Of a stretch of 64,000 bases of DNA, positions 53,985 through 64,000 are shown in pieces. The DNA lies in contig CM057456.1 of NCBI GenBank assembly GCA_016271365.2, forward strand, positions 663,675,501-663,739,500. The letters are read 5' to 3'. Below the pieces are notes generated by a model, which saw nothing but the letters and a program-made list of their open reading frames with translations, was not told the origin of the DNA and did not search any database. Numbering within the stretch: the first letter of the stretch is position 1; each line of letters opens with the position of its first letter. A program made the position numbers and the translations under genes. This stretch comes from Neoceratodus forsteri (Eukaryota > Chordata > Ceratodontiformes > Ceratodontidae).

Positions 53985-54480
53985 ACTTTTGTAACAGAAT
54001 ACAATAATTTGGCAGGACAAACTGGGAATATTATTTATAGAAATTGGCCTATTTTATTGGCAGATCCAGTATTACAGAACACCATTGGATCTAAATCTCG
54101 GGTAGCATTCAGCAGAGGTAGAAACCTAAAAGACAAATTAGTCCACAGTAGACTACCAAAGCCAATAGGTGTACTAAACTGGATGCCACCAAAACCCAAA
54201 GGATTTTTCAAATGCCATTGTTGCAATATTTGCAAATATGGTATACCAAAGAACAAATTTCAACACCCCCTAAAAAGAGAATGGGGAAGATTATAAAAGA
54301 ATGCATCACGTGTAACACATAATTTGTAGTGTATGTGTTATGGTGTACCTGTGGTTTGATTTATGTAGGCAAAACAACTCCTCCATTAAAACAAAGAATA
54401 CAAGAGTATGTTCAATCCATTTTACGCAACATATCAGACACTCCAGTGGGGGTACGTTTTTCACAACACCATAACTCCTC
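53985..54480 (+). pseudogene. Penelope-like C-terminal coding region, first part, copy B
   Basis: Reads FVTEYNNLAGQTGNIIYRNW, PILLADPVLQNT, RNLKDKLVHSRLPKPIGV and FKCHCCNICKYG, with a stop at 54294, then the GIY-YIG start in another frame. Unlike A, the Trp after RN is intact. Coding is broken at 54480 by the L2; the rest (GLEWVPLPRTGGDCPNTLL and KESKWIFRLNSVKPNGLS) is at 57022-57197. Confidence 0.75.
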
Positions 54481-54486
54481 CAATTA

Positions 54487-55447
54487 ATGTCTTCTTTGGG
54501 CCTTACACAGGTAGTTTCCACTGCTACGCACAAATCTGGACACTGTTTGGACTTAGTCTTCCTTCTAGGGATTGATGCATCTGACGTGGGGGTGGAATCA
54601 GTCGTTTGGTCTGACCACTACACCGTGAGGTTCATTTTTTGCACCCCCCTTAGAAGGCTGTCCCCAGTGGAGATGGTCAGGTACCGTCCATTACGGAATG
54701 TTACCTCACAAGGCCTAGCAGCGGCCCTTGACCTATCATCCCCCGTGTTGGTGAGCAGTAACCCAGAGGCACTGGTGTTGGCCTATAATGAGGCCATCAT
54801 GGTTGCCCTGGATTCTATTGCTCCTGTTTGTGAGTGCCCCCTTTCCCTTCACCCCAGGGTCCCTTGGTTCGATGGGACTCTGAGGGAGATGCGGAGACAA
54901 GGGCGAAGGTTAGAGCGTTGTTGGCGTAGGTCCGCCCTTGAAGCCGACTGCCTTAGATTGATAGAACATTATGCTAGCTATCAATCTGCAATCACCCATA
55001 AGAAGGCAGAGTTCCTGTCCAGGGAGATTGCAGTTGCTCAGAATCGACTGGCTCAGCTGTTTCGAACTGTAGATAGACTGTGCAACCCAGCCTGTCTACA
55101 AGTTCGAAAGCTCTTTTGCAACAGAGTGCGATGAGCTCGCTCGATACTTTGCAACTAAGGTGGCTGACAGCAGGGCGGACCTGTGTCCGACAACCTCTAA
55201 GGATGATGTCGTAAGAGCATGCGAGAACACAGTGCCTCGATTCTCCTGGAGTTCCTTTTATCGACCTGAGTTTGTGGATATTATGAGGTCTATCCAGAGT
55301 GTGCGCCCCACAAGCTGTAGCTTGGACCCTGGACCGACTACCCTAATTTTGGGTTGTGTTGATATTATTGGTCCAGTTTTGGTGCAAATAGTCTGGTGCT
55401 CCTTGGAGTCAGGTGAGTTTCCCAGCTCCCTAAAGAGGCGGTGGTGA
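54487..55447 (+). pseudogene. L2 endonuclease end and linker
   Basis: The frame 54487-55134 begins in the endonuclease with TQVVSTATHKSGHCLDLVF and SVVWSDHYTVRF (SDH catalytic motif), then the linker VPWFDGTLREMRRQGRRLER. A frameshift near 55110-55160 moves the reading to 55160-55447 (KVADSRADLCPTTSKDD, LDPGPTTLILGCVDI). A second shift near 55440 leads into the RT frame. Two indels in about 2.3 kb suggest a fairly recent insertion. Confidence 0.85.
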
Positions 55448-56835
55448 CACCTCTCTTGAAGAAAGCTTCCTTAGACTCAGACTGTTTTTCAAGCTACAGA
55501 CCTATCTCTAAGCTTCCCTTTATTGGGAAGGTTATTGAAAAAGTTGTAGCTGCTCAATTGGATGACCATTTAACTATCCATAATATCTTTAAATCCTTCC
55601 AGTCTGGTTTCCGTAAAAGATATAGCACCAAGACTGCGCTGGTTCGGGTGCTTAATGATCTTCTGAGGGTGAGGGATCAAAAGAAACGTTCCATCTTGGT
55701 TCTCCTTGACCTCTCTTCAGCTTTCGACACTGTGGATCACGTGGTGTTGTTAGCATGCCTAAGGCAAATCTGCGGAATGTCGGGAACCGCTTTGCAATGG
55801 TTCACTTCATTCCTTACTGGGAGATCACAAAGAGTTGTGTCGGGGATTTTTTCCTCTGGCCCAGTCTCTTTGTTGTGTGGAGTGCCTCAGGGTTCTGTGC
55901 TGTCACCCATGTTATTTGCAGTGTATATGCTGCCCCTTGGAAACATTATAAGACGGTATGGGCTGAGGTTTCACTGCTATGCAGATGATACCCAGCTATA
56001 CCTGTCTTTTGCACCCGACCAGGATGGAACTCTCTTGGTGTTTAACAACTGTCTGGGGGAAATCCAAGACTGGTTGGATTCTAGTTGGTTAAAGTTGAAC
56101 TCAGAGAAGACTGAGGTTTTGGTGGTGGACCCGGGTGGTCAGATTGAGAGGTCATGTACTGGCGCGCCTTATGGAATTTTTCTTGGTGGCGTGTCACTAC
56201 CGACCTCTGAACGGGTGCATAACCTTGGGGTGATCCTTGACAGTAGGCTGACTTTTCAATCTCAGGTGTCAGCCGTCATCAGGACTTCCTTTTACCATCT
56301 TAGGAATGTTGCCAGGGTTAAGCACCTTGTTCCGTCTGACTCCTTGCCGACGTTGGTCCATGCCTTTGTGTCCTCGTGCCTAGACTACTGCAACGCCCTA
56401 TACTTTGGGCTTTCTGGGGTTGAAATCCACCTCCTACAGCTAGTGCAGAATGCTGCAGCCCAGGTTTTGACTGGGACAAGTAGGTCCTGTCATATTACCC
56501 TGGTGCTGCGCGAACTGCACTGGCTTCTTATACGGTGGCGGATCACCTTTAAAGTCATTTTATTGACTTTTAAAGCCCTTCGCGATCAGGGTCCGTCCTA
56601 TCTGAAAGACCTACTGGTTCCTTATTGTCCTGGCCGATCGCTCCACTTGGCCAACATGGGGTTGCTGGAGATTCCAAGAGTGGGTTTAAAATCTTCAGGC
56701 AGCAGAGCATTTTCTCATGCTGCACCGACTCTTTGGAATTCTCTACCAGGCCGGTTATGGGAGTGCACCTCCGTGGAGATATTTAAGAAAGAACTAAAAA
56801 CTTATTTATGGAAACTGGCCTATTTGGAGAGTTAA
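55441..56835 (+). CDS. L2 reverse transcriptase and C-terminus
   Basis: An uninterrupted frame of 464 codons, the longest in the window. Motifs: TPLLKKASLDSDCFSSYRPI, FQSGFRKRYSTKTALVRVLN, VLLDLSSAFDTVDH (motif A Asp), LCGVPQGSVLSPMLFAVYML, FHCYADDTQLYLSF (catalytic DD), then LKLNSEKTEVLVV and VHNLGVILDSRLTFQSQV. C-terminal blocks: LDYCNALYFGL, LQLVQNAAAQVLTG, ITLVLRELHWLLIRWRITFK and SRAFSHAAPTLWNSLPGRL. All RT catalytic residues are present. The element cannot be active because its 5' part is lost. Confidence 0.92.
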   Translation: MVTPLLKKASLDSDCFSSYRPISKLPFIGKVIEKVVAAQLDDHLTIHNIFKSFQSGFRKRYSTKTALVRVLNDLLRVRDQKKRSILVLLDLSSAFDTVDHVVLLACLRQICGMSGTALQWFTSFLTGRSQRVVSGIFSSGPVSLLCGVPQGSVLSPMLFAVYMLPLGNIIRRYGLRFHCYADDTQLYLSFAPDQDGTLLVFNNCLGEIQDWLDSSWLKLNSEKTEVLVVDPGGQIERSCTGAPYGIFLGGVSLPTSERVHNLGVILDSRLTFQSQVSAVIRTSFYHLRNVARVKHLVPSDSLPTLVHAFVSSCLDYCNALYFGLSGVEIHLLQLVQNAAAQVLTGTSRSCHITLVLRELHWLLIRWRITFKVILLTFKALRDQGPSYLKDLLVPYCPGRSLHLANMGLLEIPRVGLKSSGSRAFSHAAPTLWNSLPGRLWECTSVEIFKKELKTYLWKLAYLES

Positions 56836-57021
56836 GTTAGTTGTAATATGATTGGAATTTTATTGTAATTTATTATGTTTTTATGATGTATTTTATGATG
56901 TATCTTTATACACTTTTATGTTTTGTATTGAAATTTGAATTTATGATATTCATTTGTTCAGCGCTTTGATATATTGAAAGGCGCTATATAAATAAAATTA
57001 TTATTATTATTATAACTCCTC

Positions 57022-57197
57022 ACCAGACTGTCTGCAGTATATGGGCCTGGAGTGGGTCCCTCTGCCCAGGACAGGGGGAGACTGCCCCAACACTTTGCTC
57101 CAAAAAGAAAGCAAATGGATATTCAGACTAAACAGTGTGAAACCCAATGGCTTAAGTAACCAATGGGACATGAAACCCTTTCTAAAAAAGAATAAAT
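57022..57197 (+). pseudogene. Penelope-like GIY-YIG end, copy B
   Basis: Continues the nuclease after the L2: CLQYMGLEWVPLPRTGGDCP and KESKWIFRLNSVKPNGLS, ending at a TAA near 57197. The following 3' UTR (57198-58041) matches A without the L1-type insertion. Confidence 0.75.
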
Positions 57198-58041
57198 AAG
57201 AATGACCTGATCTTGATGTAACATTGAATTTCTTGCATGTATCCAACATCCCTTACTGAATTCCTCTTCTTACCACAGTTAAATTATTATGTTTTATAAT
57301 GATTGATTTCTTCATTTCTTTCTCTAATATGCAGGCACTGGGACTGAACTTCCAGCCTACCCGGCAACTACAAATAAGGAGAGATATGATCCGACAGGCC
57401 ATGACGCAATGGATCTACATTCAGTCCAGAGACAATCTTTCTCATAACTATTGTTTTATTAATTTTAAGTTAGTTTTTTGTAAGGTGATACTATGATGTA
57501 AATTTAGGTAATTGCTACTATGATATGCAGTGTTTAAGAAAGAAAAAACTTACAAAACAAATACATAAATAAATGAAAAAAACTGCAATGTATCATTATG
57601 TACATCATAAGCACTACAAATATGGATTCAAATATGTGATAGCTTACATTTCGATCTTGTGTGGACTTTTGTAAACGTATAAAAATTTATTAAAAAAAGT
57701 ATTAAAAAGTTTATAATGTGTACAAGAAAAACTCCATACACAAAAAAATGCATTTATTTAACAGTGTTTAGATGTTTTGATGGTGACAGTTTCAGATGTG
57801 TATCACTAAAATTAGGCTAACAATCTCATGAATTTGTAATGAGAGCAATGATTGAAATATGCTGCCCACCTGTAGGCAGATACCCCCTTGAAGACTCTGT
57901 TGGAGTTGAGGTGCTAGAGGCACACATTGCGCCACTTTTGTATTTTGTTGGGTGACTTATATTAAATAAGAAGGACAAAATCATTACCTTGTCTCTGACT
58001 TGTTTCTTCTGAGTGCACTTCACCCTCCTTGGCGTTTGACA

Positions 58042-58612
58042 TGGTTCTACTCCCTGGACCTTCAGGATGTGTTCTTTCATATCCCCATCCTTTCATCTCA
58101 CTGCTGGTACCTCTGATTCCTGGCAGACGGAATATTATACCAATTCAAGGTTATGCCCTTCTACCTCTCATCTGTGTTGAGGATCTTCACCAAATGCATG
58201 ACAGGGGTGATGGTCTTCCTGCAGTGCAAGGGCATCAGGATGTTCCCATACCTGGATGACTGACTGCTCGCCAGTCCATCCAGGGAGGCAGTGAAGCAAT
58301 TCAGGAAAATGACTCTCCAGTCCTTTCAGGACTTGGGTCTTCTGGTCAACCCAGCCAAGTGGGAACTGGTCCCCCCACAGGTGATGAAGTTAATCATGGT
58401 GGAATTGGACTCCTTTTGGGCCAAAGCGTGCCTCCCTGTGGACAGGGCATGAGACCTTACTTCCTTTGCTATCTGGTTGGGCACTCTCATCCAGAATAGG
58501 ATTTCTTAATGCTGGTGGGTATTATGGTGGTTTCTGCCAGCATAGTCTGTTGAGCTCGATGGTGGATGCAGCCTCTACTGTGGGAGTTGAGCTGGCAGTG
58601 GTGTGGATACAA
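58042..58612 (+). pseudogene. DIRS reverse transcriptase, second part, copy B
   Basis: Same as 28133-28650: SLDLQDVFFHIPI, YQFKVMPF, RIFTKCMTGVMVFLQCKG, VFPYLDD, LGLLVNPAKWELVPPQV, MVELDSFWAKACLPVDRA. It continues about 60-100 bp further than A, where that stretch has been deleted. Confidence 0.75.
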
Positions 58613-58640
58613 TAATACTATCTCAAATAGTAAGGAAATT

Positions 58641-59103
58641 TATTGCAGAAAAACTTCATTAATGCACTAGTTAGGGTTAAACTGATAAAAGTAGGCAAAT
58701 GTGGCATTAGGGTTCCCAACCCTAATACCCCACCCCTACCCTGCAGGCAGCAACAGGAAAAACCATTACAAAAAAACATTACGATTTGACCTCTCCTGCG
58801 TCTTTGCAAATCTGCCGTAGGGTGTGCGTTGGAGTTGTCAACACTTGCACTCACCCCATTTCATCAGTAAATAAGCTGAGATGTGTACAGTAGATAAGAA
58901 TGGTGTGAGCATTAGGGTTGGCAACCCCAAGGCACACCCCATGCCTGATTTGCAAAGATGCAGGAGAGGTCAAACTGTAATCTTTTTTTCCTGTTGCTGT
59001 TTGCAGGGTGGGGGTGAAATGTTAGGGTTGGGAACCCTAATGCCACATTTCCCTGCTTTTGTAGTTTTAATCCTAACCAGTGCATTAATGAAGCTTCTTG
59101 AAA
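58641..59103. mobile_element. Palindromic element P5, copy B, complete
   Basis: Left end TTGCAGAAAAACTTC, then TGCACTAGTTAGGGTT. The right end is complementary (AATCCTAACCAGTGCATT). Inner blocks CAAATGTGGCATTAGGGTT / AACCCTAATGCCACATTTC and CCTGCGTCTTTGCAAATC / GATTTGCAAAGATGCAGG. Flanked by DIRS on the left and the hairpin array on the right. Confidence 0.8.
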
Positions 59104-59149
59104 TTAATTCCTTACTTTTTGAGATAGCATAATTGCATCCTCATTTGCC

Positions 59150-59262
59150 TGTTGGAACACAGGGCCCTCTGGGCTCTGTGCCTCCACCCCTCCATACAGG
59201 CATATATATATGTTGCCGTGGAAGCACAGGGCCCTTCTGGTCCTCTGCTTCCATTTCTGCCA
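59150..59262. repeat. Hairpin array, two units, copy B
   Basis: Counterpart of 29085-29200: GGAACACAGGGCCCTC...GGCTCTGTGCC and GGAAGCACAGGGCCC...GGTCCTCTGCTTCC. Confidence 0.65.
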
Positions 59263-59279
59263 AAACAGCAATTTCTTTC

Positions 59280-60715
59280 CTTCGTTGTATGGCTTCTTAA
59301 AGTTCCAATGTTACCCTATGGAAATTTGTATGTTTTATTGTTTATGCTTTTTTATATGTTGCCCCTAAATATTAATGGTATATATGTGTTATTCTTATAG
59401 TATTTATTAAGACCTTTGTTTTGATATATGGATTATCTCTTAAGTTTAGATATTGAGGGAGTTATGGATTGTTGAAGTTCTAATGTCATCCTATAGGAAT
59501 TTTCATTTTTTTTATTGTCCATAAACGTTTGGGGGGAATATGTGTTATTTTTACACTACTCATTAAGACCTTTGTTTTGATATATAGATTGTTCCTTAAG
59601 TCCACATATTGGTCCCCAATTCACAATGGAGTGTAGGGTACTCTCAAAATGCGCGTACCCTGCCCACAGAGCAGCACACCTGTGGACAGATGCGCCAGTA
59701 CTGGCATTCACAAATGTCAGCCACCTGTCCATGGCCCCACCTCCCAGTGCACAGGTCCATGCAGGGCAGGAGCATGGGTGGAGTCATGGACCCAGCCAGG
59801 CATCCAATTGGATGCCCTGCATGGGTCCACCAGTGGACCCCTTGTGCGGCAGGGTGCACGTTGGCAGCACACCCTGTGGATGTCTGAGGGCCAGCAGCTG
59901 TGGTGAGTGGCTGGGGTGCAATGCTGCTGGCCCTTGCCATCAGCACTGATGCAGTGCCCTGTGATGGAGGGGAGGGGGGGCATGCCAGCTGACAGGGGGT
60001 GGAGGACACAGCCTCTGGTAGTGGGGAGGTGTGCTGGCATGTGGTGCCACTGGGGTGGGCAGGTGGCAACTGTGCTCAGTGCCCCTGTAAGGGAGTGGGG
60101 TATTGTGTGCATTGGGGTGCACCACACACTGCTGCATGCAGGGGTGGGTGTGTGGCAGCAGGCCACCATGACCTGTGGCCATGGTGTTTTGGTGGGCTGC
60201 TGTCCCAGTCCTATGGGGTGTGCATGGGATGCATAGTGGGTTTATGGCTGGGTCTCCTGGTGTACTTTGTGAACTTCTATGCACCCCCATGACCAGCACT
60301 ATGCACCTTAGTGCATGGAGCGTAGTGCCAGTTAGACCCTCACCCACCCCCGGCACATTGCTCATTGCATGGCCAGGGGATAGGGTGCATATTTCCTGTA
60401 TGCCTCCTTCATGCATCCTGTGCAGGGGGTGCAGTTGGTGTAGGGTGGCTACTCGCCCCAGATATGCATGCATAGCCACTCTGCACTATTAGTGAATAGG
60501 GCCCATTGAGGGAGGTATGGCTTGTTAAAGTTCCAATGCTATCCTATGAGAATTTTCACTTTTTAAATTTTATATTTTTTTTATGTTGGCCCTACATTAT
60601 TTAGGGGGATAATGTATTAGTCTTGTAGTACTCATTAAGACCTTTGTTTTGATATATAGATTGTCCCTTAACTCCAAATATTAAGGAAATTATGGCTTGT
60701 TGAAGTTCAAATGTG
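59280..60715 (+). repeat. ~175-bp tandem repeat interrupted by H4, copy B
   Basis: Units begin near 59286, 59465, 60515 and 60690 with TTGAAGTTC(C/T)AATGT, CTCATTAAGACCTTTG and GATATATAGATTGTCCCTTA. H4 splits the second and third. Confidence 0.7.
59611..60504. mobile_element. Harbinger-like element H4, copy B
   Basis: Ends GGTCCCCAATTCACAATGG and, from the right, GGGCCCTATTCACTAATAG, flanked by ATT (59608-59610 and 60505-60507). Joining the flanks at one ATT restores the satellite unit, confirming the 3-bp duplication. GC-rich and non-coding. Confidence 0.65.
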
Positions 60716-60716
60716 G

Positions 60717-61015
60717 GGATAAAAGCCCCAAAATGTTTTTTGTATGAGGGCATTCTTTTAATATGAAAGAAATAAAGCCATATGAAAAAGAATACCTTCA
60801 TATGAAAAACAAATAGGGACAAAACCTAAGTCCAAATTCTTTTTTATATGAAGGCATTCTTTTTTAGTATGAACAAAAAAAAACATACAAAAAGGGATGC
60901 CTTCATATAAAAAAAGAATGGGGAAAAAAAAAATCCAAATTCTTTTTTCGTATGAAGCCATCCTTTTTCATGAGGACTCATTCTTTTTTTGTGCTCCCAT
61001 ACAAAAAAAGAAATT
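60717..61015. repeat. CATATGAAAAAGAAT-type short repeat, copy B
   Basis: Longer than in A by about one extra block (around 60845-60930). Confidence 0.6.
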
Positions 61016-61800
61016 GTCTCACAAAAAAAGGATTTTTAAATGTTAAAAAAGACATTTCTGGGTCATGAATGACAAAATGAAAAGAGTATATAAAGCTCCT
61101 CTTGGAAAGAATGGTGCAGTATTTTCAGGCATGTGGCTTAATTTACAAAGGGCCATCAGTTTCTTGGTGGTCCTTGACAAGCAGCTTTTTGTTTGGCACT
61201 TATACTGCCAATTTATCTTAGCATGTATAAACTCCTGTTACAACACTAAAGGCCTTAAGGTTTATGAAGCATAGTAACTAGTTTGAGAGTATAGTTGGAT
61301 AATGTTTCCAGCTAAGTTTTACATTCCATATAATGTGAAACTATTGCTCACTTTAGGTAATCTTAACTTTAAACCCTTTGAATGCTATATATAAATATTC
61401 TTTGTAGTTCTATTTTGTGTGGCTTTTTTTACTTACAATTATGTCACATTTTAGCATGTCTTTATTCTGGGTGGGTTTTGCTTTTCATGAACTGCATCCT
61501 TAAGCACACTGGGACACTCATAATTTGGTTGAAATGTTCTTATCTTATTCTGAATGTATCTCTAAGTCATTTTAATTTATGTGCAGTGTACTCCCTGTTT
61601 GTTGTTATGCACTAAGCACATCTGACCTTTAGGTCCTTTCCATTGAGCCCTTTCCATTGAAGGTGAAATTGTACTATTCAGCTTCTCTGACATTTCTTCT
61701 GTTATTTTTCAAATGAGTATTTTAAACCAATAGTATTTTTTTCTGGTTTTTTTTCTGCATGATCTGGGTGTTAAAAGTATGGGATTTTCTAAATAGCTGC
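61016..61800. other. No gene recognised
   Basis: Counterpart of 32226-33015, with small indels. No coding signal. Confidence 0.4.
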
Positions 61801-64000
61801 CATTAAGCTTCCAAGGAAGGACTTGTTTGGTCCGAAAGCTAAAGCACTTTGTTCTTTTTGTTACGTCTATGTTGGTTGAATAAAAGGTATCAAATCATTT
61901 GCTTCTGGATCTATCTCCATGGTAAGGCAAGATCTGATTCCAGTGGAGCAGATTCTGCCAAGGCAGTTCTCCAAGATTCAGAGAGTCATGGATCCAGTGG
62001 TCCAAGTGCCAATGGCTTGGGTCTTTCTGAGCTGAAAGGGTGGTCATGGGGTACAGGAAGTGGGAGTTGTACCTGATCTCCCTGTGAATGTGATCATGAG
62101 GAATGAGTTTGACCAGAGGAAAAAAACATATATGTGTTACTACCCATAGCCAGGCAAAAGGGCAGGCTTCTGAGGGTGAGGAGGGGCAACACAGCCTGCG
62201 CAGTCCCATCCCTCAGCAGCTGAGGAAGTGGCCAGGGTGGGTGAGGTGATAGCTAGGAGAAGCAGCCCCAAGACACAGCTGCAAGCACAGGAGGTCACTG
62301 CCAGGGTCAGCTTTCCTCATGAATGGGATTTGGAAATGGTCAGATGGGAGGAGCTGGGTAGGGTACAGTGAGCTGATTCTACCCTCCAAAAACTGAGAGA
62401 CATAGCAGATAGTGCTGACACCTCTCAAGAGAGTAAACCATTAGTTTATTGGGAGAATGGGCTGTTGTACATGGAGTGTACACCACAGAGGGAGCTACAG
62501 GGAGCAGTACTCCAGCAACTGGTAAATCCCTCATACTAACAAAAGTAGCTTCTGGCCCTGGTCCATGACATTCCCTTTTTAGGCCACCTGGATATTAACG
62601 GCACAAAAAAGCAACTTGCCAACAAATTTTTGTTGGCCAAGCATGTACACAGACATGAAAAATTACTGTCAGACTTGTCCACAGTGCCAGCAGGTTGGAA
62701 AGGTTGGGAAGAAGGCTAAGGTAGCTTTGGTACCCCTGCCTATTATCGATGGAACCTTTAAGAAGGTAGCTGTGGATGTAATGGGGCCCCTGACTACCCC
62801 AAGTTGGATGGGCAAATTATGCATACTGGTTGTTGTTGATTACGCAACCAGGTACCCTGAGGCAGTGGCCATGTCCTCCGTTGAGGCAGAAAAAGTGGCT
62901 GATGAGCTCCTGGAAATCTTTAGCTGAGTAGGGTTTCCCCAAGAGATTTTTCAGACCAGGGGCCAATTTCATGTCATCCTTAATGACCAGTTTGTGGGAG
63001 AAGTGCGGGTGAAACAGTTCCATGCTTCACCCTATCACCCCGAGACAAGTGGCCTGGTCACTCAGTTCAATGGGACTCTTAAAACTATGCTCAGACCATT
63101 TGTGGACCAGTACAAAAGGAAGTGGGACAAATATTTGCTCCACCTCCTGTTTGCGTACAGGGAAGTCCCACAGGAGTCCACAGGGTTCTCACCCTTCAAG
63201 ACCCTGTTTGGTCACATGGTGAGGGGGCCCCTAGATTTAGTCAGTGATGAATGGGACAGAAACCATGCCTCCCATGGGGAGTCTGTTGTGGAGTACATCC
63301 AAAATTTCAGGGCAAGGCTTAAGGAGCTCATGGGGCTTGCCCAGGATCACTTAGCCACTGCACAGCAGCGACAGAAAGCCTGGTACAATTGCGGGGCCAA
63401 AGCATGGATACAAAGTTGGACAGTGAGTGATTGTATTTGTCCCAGTCCAACACAATAAACTGCAGGCAGCATGGGAGGGCCAATTCTCCATAATCAGGAA
63501 GCTGAGTGATGATAACTATATAGTAGGGCTGCCTGACAGAAGGCTCAGGCAGAGGGTATATCATGTGAACATGATGAAGCCCTACTTTGATAGGGAGGAA
63601 ATGATCCTCACAGCGTGCAGTGCACCAGAGGAGTAGAATGAGGCTGATCCTCTGGTGGACCTCCTCCGGGAATCCCAGGAGGGATCCTCAATGAATAACC
63701 TCACCCTCCCAGGACAGATGACACCAACCCAGGCTAAGGAAATGAGGGGAGTACTGTGAGAATTTGGGACATGTTCATGGGGAGTCCAGTACACCACAAT
63801 GGCTGAACACCATGTAGACACTTGGGCCCAACCCCCACTTAAGCAGTCCCCCTACAGGGCACCCGTGGGGTTAAGAAGACCATGCTGGAGACCTCAGGGA
63901 GATGCTCGCCTTTGGAGTGATTCAGGAGTCCAGTAGCTCCTGAACTTTGCCTGTGGTCCTGATTCCCAAGAAGGATGGTACCACGTGATTCTGTGTTGAC
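61801..64000 (+). mobile_element. Gmr1-like gypsy pol, copy B, cut by window end
   Basis: The protease end at 61900-62110, then linker, then zinc finger and integrase at 62580-63640, then the start of RT at 63800-64000 (KKDGTT near the end). It confirms the integrase-before-RT order of copy A. Confidence 0.75.
62575..63640 (+). pseudogene. Gypsy integrase, copy B
   Basis: The frame 62616-62927 gives WPSMYTDMKNYCQTCPQCQQ (zinc finger end), VAVDVMGPLTTPSWMGKLCI and LVVVDYATRYPEAVAMSS. 62994-63458 continues with HASPYHPETSGLVTQFNG, where the catalytic Glu before FNG is Thr, then LHLLFAYREVPQESTGFSPF. 63427-63636 gives the C-terminal barrel with AAWEGQFSIIRKLSDDNYIV and RQRVYHVNMMKPYFD. Fewer stops than in A, but the Glu change and the frameshifts mean it is inactive. 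Confidence 0.8.

Larger units (their letters stand above)
54481..57011 (+). mobile_element. 5'-truncated L2 LINE, copy-B-specific
   Basis: Inserted between two copies of ATAACTCCTC (54471-54480 and 57012-57021); the first bases may belong to the tail. The 3' end is GGCGCTATATAAATAAAATT followed by TTA repeats, the mark of L2. It starts inside the endonuclease. Confidence 0.9.
53876..58041 (+). mobile_element. Penelope-like element inserted in DIRS, copy B
   Basis: Same insertion as 25019-28132, flanked by the same 75-nt DIRS duplication (53801-53875 and 58042-58116). It lacks the L1-type insertion but contains an L2 at 54481-57011 in the GIY-YIG coding region. Confidence 0.75.
45739..64000 (+). 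repeat. Segmental duplication, copy B (cut by window end)
   Basis: Starts abruptly inside the Q repeat next to the truncated Penelope pLTR (TTTTGC|GAAAGTACC; in A, TTTCGT|GAAAGTACC at 19082). It follows copy A to the last base of the window, which corresponds to about 35215 in A. B-only insertions: SINE, LINE, triple-hairpin palindrome and L2. Confidence 0.9.

Noticed and set aside
59609..60492. Several overlapping frames of 85-179 residues in H4
   Set aside because: GC-rich, low-complexity DNA open on both strands; same in copy A with shifted frames, so not conserved as protein.

Overview
The window is vertebrate-type nuclear DNA made almost entirely of transposable elements, satellites and large palindromes. 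I find no supportable host gene, tRNA, rRNA or CRISPR array. Every long reading frame that makes sense belongs to a mobile element or is a by-product of a simple repeat. The mix of families (CR1 and L2 LINEs, an L1-type ORF1, DIRS, Penelope-like elements with GIY-YIG, a gypsy element with integrase before reverse transcriptase, Tigger, hAT, Harbinger-like elements and MIR-like SINEs) fits a large-genome non-amniote vertebrate. An amphibian, perhaps a caecilian, is my best guess, but the species is inference only.

Layout. 1-5.8 kb: a Harbinger-like palindromic element (971-2656), then a decayed LTR element with a gag remnant. 5.8-13 kb: a decayed LINE on the minus strand, broken by a second Harbinger-like element (6556-8307), by an unresolved 2.6-kb block (about 8420-11050) and by a palindrome (12939-13299). 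13.3-14.1 kb: an AACGNT hexamer array decayed at CpG sites. 14.2-19.8 kb: two copies of an unnamed repeat (Q), (TA)n, a palindrome, a hairpin array and a hAT element (17109-18978, 8-bp target duplication). 19.1-36.3 kb: first copy (A) of a large duplication, holding palindromes, a 135-bp satellite, an array of tRNA-Glu-like units, DIRS interrupted by a Penelope-like element, an L1-type ORF1-only insertion, a ~175-bp satellite with another Harbinger-like element, and a Gmr1-like gypsy pol. 36.4-45.7 kb: a candidate LTR, LINE and Tigger remnants, a 148-bp MITE, and a second Penelope-like element (minus strand) split by a nearly complete CR1. 45739-64000: second copy (B), in direct orientation.

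A and B match in order over their whole shared length (A 19082-35215, B 45739-64000). About 280 bases compared by eye in the DIRS part differ by about 4%. The simplest reading is a tandem duplication with a 26,657-bp unit whose second copy runs past the window end. Insertions found in only one copy came after the duplication: in B a SINE, a LINE, a triple-hairpin palindrome and an L2; in A an L1-type element and a 1.4-kb unknown. The two arrays also differ in copy number.

The genes do not work together as a pathway; they are nested fossils. The least explained material is a set of palindromic families tied to (TA)n tracts, one of which carries a satellite array between its inverted arms.
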